From Chryseobacterium ureilyticum (GTDB lineage: Bacteria; Bacteroidota; Bacteroidia; Flavobacteriales; Weeksellaceae), in contig NZ_FTOL01000001.1 in the NCBI RefSeq assembly GCF_900156735.1, positions 682,001-746,000 on the forward strand: a stretch of 64,000 nt of DNA, written 5' to 3'. This document shows, one piece after another, positions 59,235 to 64,000 of the stretch. The notes beneath the pieces are model-generated. The model was given only the letters and a program-made list of their open reading frames with translations. It did not search any database and was not told the origin of the DNA. Position 1 is the first letter of the stretch. Each line of letters begins with the position of its first letter. The position numbers were made by a program, and so were the translations under genes.

Positions 59235-60365
59235 ATGAAATTTATTATTTCAAGTGGTGAACTGCAGAAGGCGTTGCAAACTGTAAGTGGCGTAATATCA
59301 AGCTCTCAATCGAGACCTATTTTAGAAAACTATCTTTTTGAATTAGACGGAAATAATGTTACCATTACAGCATCTGACGGTGAGACGACTCTTGTTACTT
59401 CATTGGAAGTAAAGTCTGATGACTCAGGTAAATTTGCTGTTCCTGCTAAGATTTTTCAGGATTTTATCAAGACATATGGAGAACAGCCTTTAACATTTGT
59501 AGTAAAGGACAATGCGGAAGGAACTGGAAGCCAGCTTGAGATTTTAGATGAAAAAGATAATTTCGCAGTAGCATTAGATAACGCTGATGACTACCCTGAA
59601 CTACCAGAATTTGACGCTTCACAAAGTGTAATAATGCCGGCAGGTGTTTTATCTGAAGCTTTAACTAATACATTATTTGCTACAAGTAATGACTCCCTTC
59701 GTCCGGTAATGACAGGAGTTCTTTTCCAGTTTGGAGAAAATGAAACAAACTTTGTTTCTACAGATTCTCACAGATTGGTTGTTTATAAAAGAACAGACCT
59801 GATGAATGCCGAGCCAATGGAATTCATTATGCCTAAAAAGCCTTTGAATATCTTCAAAAATATTCTGGCAAGCTCAAATGACGAGGTAAGAATCGACTTC
59901 AATGAGAACATGGCTAAGTTTACTTTTGATAAGCATATCTGGATCTGTAGACTGATTGATGGTAAATATCCAAACTACACAGCGGTAATTCCTAAGGAAA
60001 ATCCGAATGTATTGACAATCAACAGAAACCTTTTATTAGGAGCTATCAAGAGAGCATCTATCATGTCTAATAAATCTACCAACCAGGTAAGATTCAAGCT
60101 TTCAGGAAATATTCTTCACTTACATGCAGAAGATACTGAATATGCAAACAAAGCAGACATGCAGATTCCTTGTGACTATAACGGAGAAGATATCAATATC
60201 GGGTTCAGCTCTAAATTCTTAACTGAAATGTTAACAATTTTAGGATCTGATGATATTACCATGAAAATGTCTCAACCAAACAGACCTGGTATCATTGAAC
60301 CACTTGACGGTCTTGAAGAAAACGAAAATATCTTAATGTTATCAATGCCGGTAATCGGATTGTAA
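59235..60365 (+). CDS. dnaN: DNA polymerase III beta subunit (sliding clamp)
   Basis: A 376-residue beta clamp with the three clamp domains: the opening MKFIISSGELQKALQTVSGVI, SRPILENYLFE, central LRPVMTGVLFQF with STDSHRLVVYKR, and a C-terminal end NILMLSMPVIGL, close to the bacterial MPMRL consensus. It tethers polymerases to DNA as a dimer ring. It is not beside dnaA or recF here. A strong terminator follows. Confidence 0.97.
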   Translation: MKFIISSGELQKALQTVSGVISSSQSRPILENYLFELDGNNVTITASDGETTLVTSLEVKSDDSGKFAVPAKIFQDFIKTYGEQPLTFVVKDNAEGTGSQLEILDEKDNFAVALDNADDYPELPEFDASQSVIMPAGVLSEALTNTLFATSNDSLRPVMTGVLFQFGENETNFVSTDSHRLVVYKRTDLMNAEPMEFIMPKKPLNIFKNILASSNDEVRIDFNENMAKFTFDKHIWICRLIDGKYPNYTAVIPKENPNVLTINRNLLLGAIKRASIMSNKSTNQVRFKLSGNILHLHAEDTEYANKADMQIPCDYNGEDINIGFSSKFLTEMLTILGSDDITMKMSQPNRPGIIEPLDGLEENENILMLSMPVIGL

Positions 60366-60389
60366 TAGTAAATGAAGATAATAAACAAG

Positions 60390-60419
60390 AGAGGTTTTGG
60401 ATAACAAAACCTCTTTTTC
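60390..60419 (+). terminator. Rho-independent terminator of dnaN
   Basis: AGAGGTTTTG pairs with CAAAACCTCT around a five-base loop, then a T tract. Confidence 0.9.
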
Positions 60420-60436
60420 TATATAATAAAATAACC

Positions 60437-61270
60437 ATGAAAAAAATACTTTTACTTTTTGTAGTATTACAATCTCTTATTTTATTCTCACAAAAAAATA
60501 TTAAAGTATACCATGAGAAAAAGGGAGATACTTTAAGTCTTTATATGGATAATCAAGAAGCTTATCCTATGTCTTTAGTGTTTTCAGGTTTTCCTGAAGT
60601 TGAAAATATGAAAACTTCAGAGGTCTTTAGAACAACACAGATAATAGCGGCAAGATCATCAAAAAATAGAATTGCTTACTTTATTATTGATGACAAGACC
60701 AAAGGTTGGAAAGTAAAAAAAATACCAGATTATGTAATGTATACAGGAGATATTACCTTGAAAAACTATGATAAAGAATATAAATATGATCTTCCTTTTA
60801 AAGCTGGAAAGTCATTTAATATTGATCAAGGATATAATGGTAGCTTTTCACATCAAAATGAAAACTCCTTAGATATTACCATGCCAGTAGGAACTGAAGT
60901 TGTTGCTGCCAGAGATGGAATTGTAACAGATTTTGTGAGTACAAATAGTAAAGGATGTCCAACAAGAGCTTGTATAGATAAGGCTAATTATATCACAATT
61001 TTACATCCGGATGGAACATTTGCCCAATATTATCATTTGAAACAAGATGGTGTTAAAGTAAATATTGGGGATCAGGTGAAAAAAGGAGAAGTTATTGCTC
61101 TAAGCGGGAATACAGGATGGAGTAAAGGACCTCATTTGCATTTTGTATGTTATCTTCCTAGGGTAGAAAAAGATAATTACAGAGAAACTATAAAAACTAT
61201 TTTCAAAATAGGTAACGGGGCTAAAACGGAATATCTAGTAGAGAAAAAGAGATATTCGAAAGATTATTGA
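60437..61270 (+). CDS. M23 family metallopeptidase (LytM-like)
   Basis: A 277-residue exported peptidase with a signal peptide (LLLFVVLQSLILFSQ). The M23 domain (about 125-250) has metal ligands His139 and Asp146 (FSHQNENSLDI), the sheet segment MPVGTEVVAARDGIV, and HLH (233-235) in GPHLHFVCY. It probably cuts peptidoglycan cross-bridges or secreted peptides. All ligands are present, so it should be active. Confidence 0.9.
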   Translation: MKKILLLFVVLQSLILFSQKNIKVYHEKKGDTLSLYMDNQEAYPMSLVFSGFPEVENMKTSEVFRTTQIIAARSSKNRIAYFIIDDKTKGWKVKKIPDYVMYTGDITLKNYDKEYKYDLPFKAGKSFNIDQGYNGSFSHQNENSLDITMPVGTEVVAARDGIVTDFVSTNSKGCPTRACIDKANYITILHPDGTFAQYYHLKQDGVKVNIGDQVKKGEVIALSGNTGWSKGPHLHFVCYLPRVEKDNYRETIKTIFKIGNGAKTEYLVEKKRYSKDY

Positions 61271-61350
61271 TAGTTATCTTCAACCGGCTTTATTCTTCGG
61301 ATATATCGTTTTAAAAAATAATAACGTTATTTTGTACTAGGTCTTTTATC

Positions 61351-62181
61351 ATGGAAGTAAAAATACAATCTTACCTACCATCACATTTTCTTTCAGAATT
61401 CACTACTGAAAACTATAGCGCTATTCTATGGATGGGAACAGGTGTATTTTCCGTGGATGGGATCAATTATTCTTATAATGGTTATAATATTCTGTTCCTT
61501 TCACCTTATCAAAAGCTAAAGTTTTTTGCTGATTCAGAAGAGGCTATGAATGTTCTCCTTTTTCATGGAGATTATTATTGCATAGAATATCATAAAGATG
61601 AGGTGGCGTGTAATGGACTTCTTTTCAATAACATTTACTTAAATCCAGGTATAGAACTTTCCAAAGAGAATTATGAATATATTCTGGAACTTTTTAACCA
61701 CATTAAGAAAGAAGAAAGAGAGAATCATCAGTTCTCACAATCTATTATTAAAACTTATATACAGCTGATTCTTGCTATCTGTAGCAAACAAAAAAGTAGT
61801 GCTGAAAGTAGCATTACTGTTGGTGAAAAACTTCCCAATAAACATGCCGTGGAATTTCAGAAACTACTTGAAATTAATTTTAAACAAGAAAAAGAACTTT
61901 CATTTTATAGTGATAAACTTAATATAACAAACAGTACTTTAAGTAAAGCTGTAAAAAAAGAATTTGCGAAAACACCTACTCAGTTGATCAATGAAAGAAT
62001 CATTCTTGAGTCTAAAAAATTACTTCATCTCACTTACCGTTCAGTAAAGGAAATAGCTTCAGAGCTGGGGTTTGATGATGAGTTTTATTTCAGCAGATAT
62101 TTTAAAAAATCTGTAGGATGTTCACCTAAACAATATAGAGAAAAAGTTGGAATTTCTGTAGTGGCAAAAATGTCCATGTAA
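61351..62181 (+). CDS. AraC family transcriptional regulator
   Basis: A 276-residue regulator. The N-terminal cupin-like sensor part (about 1-150) is followed by two helix-turn-helix motifs of the AraC type: KELSFYSDKLNITNSTLSK and SVKEIASELGFDDEFYFSR, then FKKSVGCSPKQYRE. It sits 64 bp before a DUF417 membrane gene on the same strand, whose own -7 box lies between them, so it may control that gene. Effector unknown. Confidence 0.93.
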   Translation: MEVKIQSYLPSHFLSEFTTENYSAILWMGTGVFSVDGINYSYNGYNILFLSPYQKLKFFADSEEAMNVLLFHGDYYCIEYHKDEVACNGLLFNNIYLNPGIELSKENYEYILELFNHIKKEERENHQFSQSIIKTYIQLILAICSKQKSSAESSITVGEKLPNKHAVEFQKLLEINFKQEKELSFYSDKLNITNSTLSKAVKKEFAKTPTQLINERIILESKKLLHLTYRSVKEIASELGFDDEFYFSRYFKKSVGCSPKQYREKVGISVVAKMSM

Positions 62182-62220
62182 TATCCTGAAATATCTATGG
62201 CAACGCGCTAAGCATGTGAA

Positions 62221-62228
62221 TACCTTTG
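62221..62228 (+). promoter_or_regulatory. Candidate -7 box of DUF417 gene
   Basis: TACCTTTG matches TAnnTTTG, 17 bp before ATG 62246. Its place excludes the in-frame GTG at 62216 as start. Confidence 0.4.
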
Positions 62229-62245
62229 TTAAAAAAGTAAATCAT

Positions 62246-62869
62246 ATGCAAAACAGTAGATTATACAATCGTTTATTAAAATTAGACGCTTATTTTTTCA
62301 ATTTTCTGAGAATATCAATATTTATCGTTATGGCATGGATTGGAGGGCTTAAAGCTTTTCAATATGAAGCTGATGGCATTGTGCCATTTGTTGCCAACAG
62401 TCCTTTCATGAGCTTCTTCTATAAAAATGCGGGAAATAAAGTATTGAATGAAGACCAAAAATTAGTTTCAGAATATACATTATATAAAAACCCGGAAGGA
62501 AAAGTAGTGAAGAAGAATATTGATTGGCATACAGCCAACGGAACATATATATTTTCTTACGGATTGGGAACAATGATTATTGGGATTGGAATATTAGTAT
62601 TATTAGGTATTTGGTTTCCAAGAATAGGAGCTGTGGGAGGAATTTTGACATTTTTTATGTCATTAGTTACTTTATCTTTTCTGGTAACCACTCCTGAAGT
62701 ATATGTTCCCAATCTTGGAGGTGATTTTCCTACACCGCAATATGGCTTTCCATACCTTTCAGGAGCAGGAAGGCTTGTCATAAAAGATATTATTATGATG
62801 GCGGGTGGATTGGTCTTATTTTCAGATAGTTTAAAGAGATTGGTGAAGCCATCTTTGAATCTGGCTTAA
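62246..62869 (+). CDS. DUF417 (YkgB-like) membrane protein
   Basis: A 207-residue inner membrane protein with about four spans: FNFLRISIFIVMAWIGGLKAFQYEADGIVPF is the family opening, followed by YGLGTMIIGIGILVLLGIWF, ILTFFMSLVTLSFLVTTP and a final DIIMMAGGLVLFSDS. DUF417 includes E. coli YkgB and RclC, the latter tied to reactive chlorine resistance and controlled by an AraC regulator, as here. Role in stress is an inference from that parallel. Confidence 0.88.
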   Translation: MQNSRLYNRLLKLDAYFFNFLRISIFIVMAWIGGLKAFQYEADGIVPFVANSPFMSFFYKNAGNKVLNEDQKLVSEYTLYKNPEGKVVKKNIDWHTANGTYIFSYGLGTMIIGIGILVLLGIWFPRIGAVGGILTFFMSLVTLSFLVTTPEVYVPNLGGDFPTPQYGFPYLSGAGRLVIKDIIMMAGGLVLFSDSLKRLVKPSLNLA

Positions 62870-63117
62870 AATCATATGTTAAAATTATAAGAGAAGTATG
62901 CTGTAAAGTGATTTATTCAGTCCTTATGGGAGAAAAAAAACAAAATTATTTATCTTAAAATCGCTTTGAAATTTCTGTATTTCTCAAAAAAACACGACAT
63001 TTGTACCGCGAAAAACCGACTCAATAATAAGACGGGAATTCAAACAAAAATTTCAAAATAGTGCAAGTGAGACCCAAAGTTTCGTTTGACGAATTAAACA
63101 AGTAGATAGATAAGCAA

Positions 63118-64000
63118 ATGAAAATATCAAACAACTGGCTGAAGGACTTTGTGACAACGGAATTGAAAACTGAAAGAATCGGTGAATTCCTTACAGATAT
63201 AGGTCTTGAAGTTGAAGGGATAGATAAATTTGAAAGTGTAAGAGGCAGCCTGGAAGGAATTGTTGTAGGTAAAGTTTTAACCTGCGAGAAACATCCTAAT
63301 GCCGATAAACTGAAGAAGACAACAGTAGACGTAGGAAACGGAAAAGTGTTGAACATTGTTTGCGGAGCTCCTAACGTAGATGCAGGACAAACTGTTCCTG
63401 TAGCGGTTGTTGGAACAAAAATCTATGATAAAACAGGAAACTTTTTTGAAATTAAAGAAGCAAAAATCAGAGGTGAGGTTTCTCAGGGGATGATTTGTGC
63501 AGAAGATGAGCTTGGTCTTAGTGAAGATCACGGTGGAATCATGGTGCTGGATGAAACGAAATATGAAGTAGGAAAAAACTTTGCTGACTATTTTGAATTA
63601 ACAAACGATGAGGTTTTCGAAATTGGTTTAACGCCAAACAGAACCGATGCAATGTCTCACTATGGGGTTGCAAGAGATCTACATGCTTACCTTTCTACAA
63701 ATCAACTGAAGTCAAAATTCAATAAAGTAGCTTCTGAAGCTCTAAATAATGAAGGTTCTCATGATTTCAAACTTGAAATTGAGGATGCTGAACTATGCCC
63801 AAGATATATTGGAGCAGTGATTGAAGATGTAAAGGTAGCAGAATCTCCATCTTGGTTAAAAGACAGATTGAAAGCTATCGGATTAAGTCCAATCAATAAC
63901 GTAGTAGACATTACAAACTATATTCTTCACGGATACGGACAGCCACTTCACGCATTTGATGCAGATAAAATTGCAGATAAAAAAGTGAAAGTAGGCGTTG
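63118..64000 (+). CDS. pheT: Phenylalanine--tRNA ligase beta subunit (3' end outside window)
   Basis: The first 294 codons of PheT. MKISNNWLKDFV opens the family; an EMAP/tRNA-binding OB fold follows (VVGKVLTCEKHPNADKLK, IVCGAPNV, ISQGMIC-like VSQGMICAEDELGL), then the B3/B4 region (IGLTPNRTDAMSHYGVARDL). The sequence runs off the window end in frame. Its start ATG at 63118 is a standard N-terminus. Upstream 62870-63117 shows no gene; ACATTTG near 62997 is a partial -7 match. Confidence 0.95.
   Translation, partial: MKISNNWLKDFVTTELKTERIGEFLTDIGLEVEGIDKFESVRGSLEGIVVGKVLTCEKHPNADKLKKTTVDVGNGKVLNIVCGAPNVDAGQTVPVAVVGTKIYDKTGNFFEIKEAKIRGEVSQGMICAEDELGLSEDHGGIMVLDETKYEVGKNFADYFELTNDEVFEIGLTPNRTDAMSHYGVARDLHAYLSTNQLKSKFNKVASEALNNEGSHDFKLEIEDAELCPRYIGAVIEDVKVAESPSWLKDRLKAIGLSPINNVVDITNYILHGYGQPLHAFDADKIADKKVKVGV

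Noticed and set aside
1..64000. CRISPR array, rRNA operon or IS element with transposase
   Set aside because: I saw no regularly spaced direct repeats, no rRNA sequence and no transposase gene in the window.

Overview
The window reads as a chromosomal segment of a flavobacterium of the Chryseobacterium type (Bacteroidota, Weeksellaceae). This is inferred from AT-rich DNA, a SusC/SusD pair, Bacteroidota-type promoters (TAnnTTTG, sometimes with an upstream TTG), few Shine-Dalgarno sites, and protein families typical of that group (DUF2490, DUF4197, short GG-leader bacteriocin-like peptides, large PurL). Species cannot be fixed from sequence alone. Pathway and family names come from motif recognition, not from database searches.

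Region 1 (1-6436) looks like the end of a mobile island. A tightly coupled three-gene unit (a protein cut by the window edge, a class I SAM methyltransferase-like protein, an AlkB-type 2-oxoglutarate/Fe(II) dioxygenase) is followed by an SRAP/HMCES-like DNA-protein crosslink gene with a small partner on the other strand, a small unknown protein, and a large serine recombinase whose reading frame ends inside a tRNA-Arg(ACG) gene. A perfect 10-bp-arm palindrome sits between the divergent SRAP operon and the small gene.

Region 2 (6437-34800) looks like ordinary chromosome: a metal/cobalamin-type binding lipoprotein, a monofunctional transglycosylase and a membrane 'SpecificRecomb' protein; DUF721, recF and a degenerate UbiA-like membrane protein on the minus strand; a 1969-residue alpha-2-macroglobulin lacking its thioester motif, next to an ecotin-type protease inhibitor; a TolC/HlyD/ABC-2 permease export operon with no ATPase; small enzymes of the VOC, DinB-like, SRPBCC and GNAT families; a bestrophin and a Na+/H+ antiporter; glutaminyl cyclase; a deoxynucleoside kinase; an ArsC-like protein. 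A 149-bp element with long terminal inverted repeats (29175-29323) fills one intergenic gap.

Region 3 (34800-44330) is a polysaccharide utilisation locus: SusC, SusD, a GH144-type endo-beta-1,2-glucanase-like lipoprotein, an alpha/beta-hydrolase and a GH3 beta-glucosidase. The set fits beta-1,2-glucan uptake and breakdown. No regulator is encoded beside it.

Region 4 (44330-64000) mixes housekeeping genes (purB, purL, dgkA, dnaN, start of pheT) with accessory ones: an orphan tailspike-like beta-helix protein, a WG-repeat protein, a beta-lactamase-fold serine hydrolase fused to a glycogen-binding-like domain, a barstar-like inhibitor, SGNH hydrolase, gamma-glutamylcyclotransferase, a GyrI-like protein, an M23 peptidase, and an AraC regulator with a DUF417 membrane protein. 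Two bacteriocin-like peptides with related leaders (10329-10493 minus; 57112-57300 plus) and two copies of a two-hairpin REP-like repeat (about 40987 and 57359) are spread through the window.
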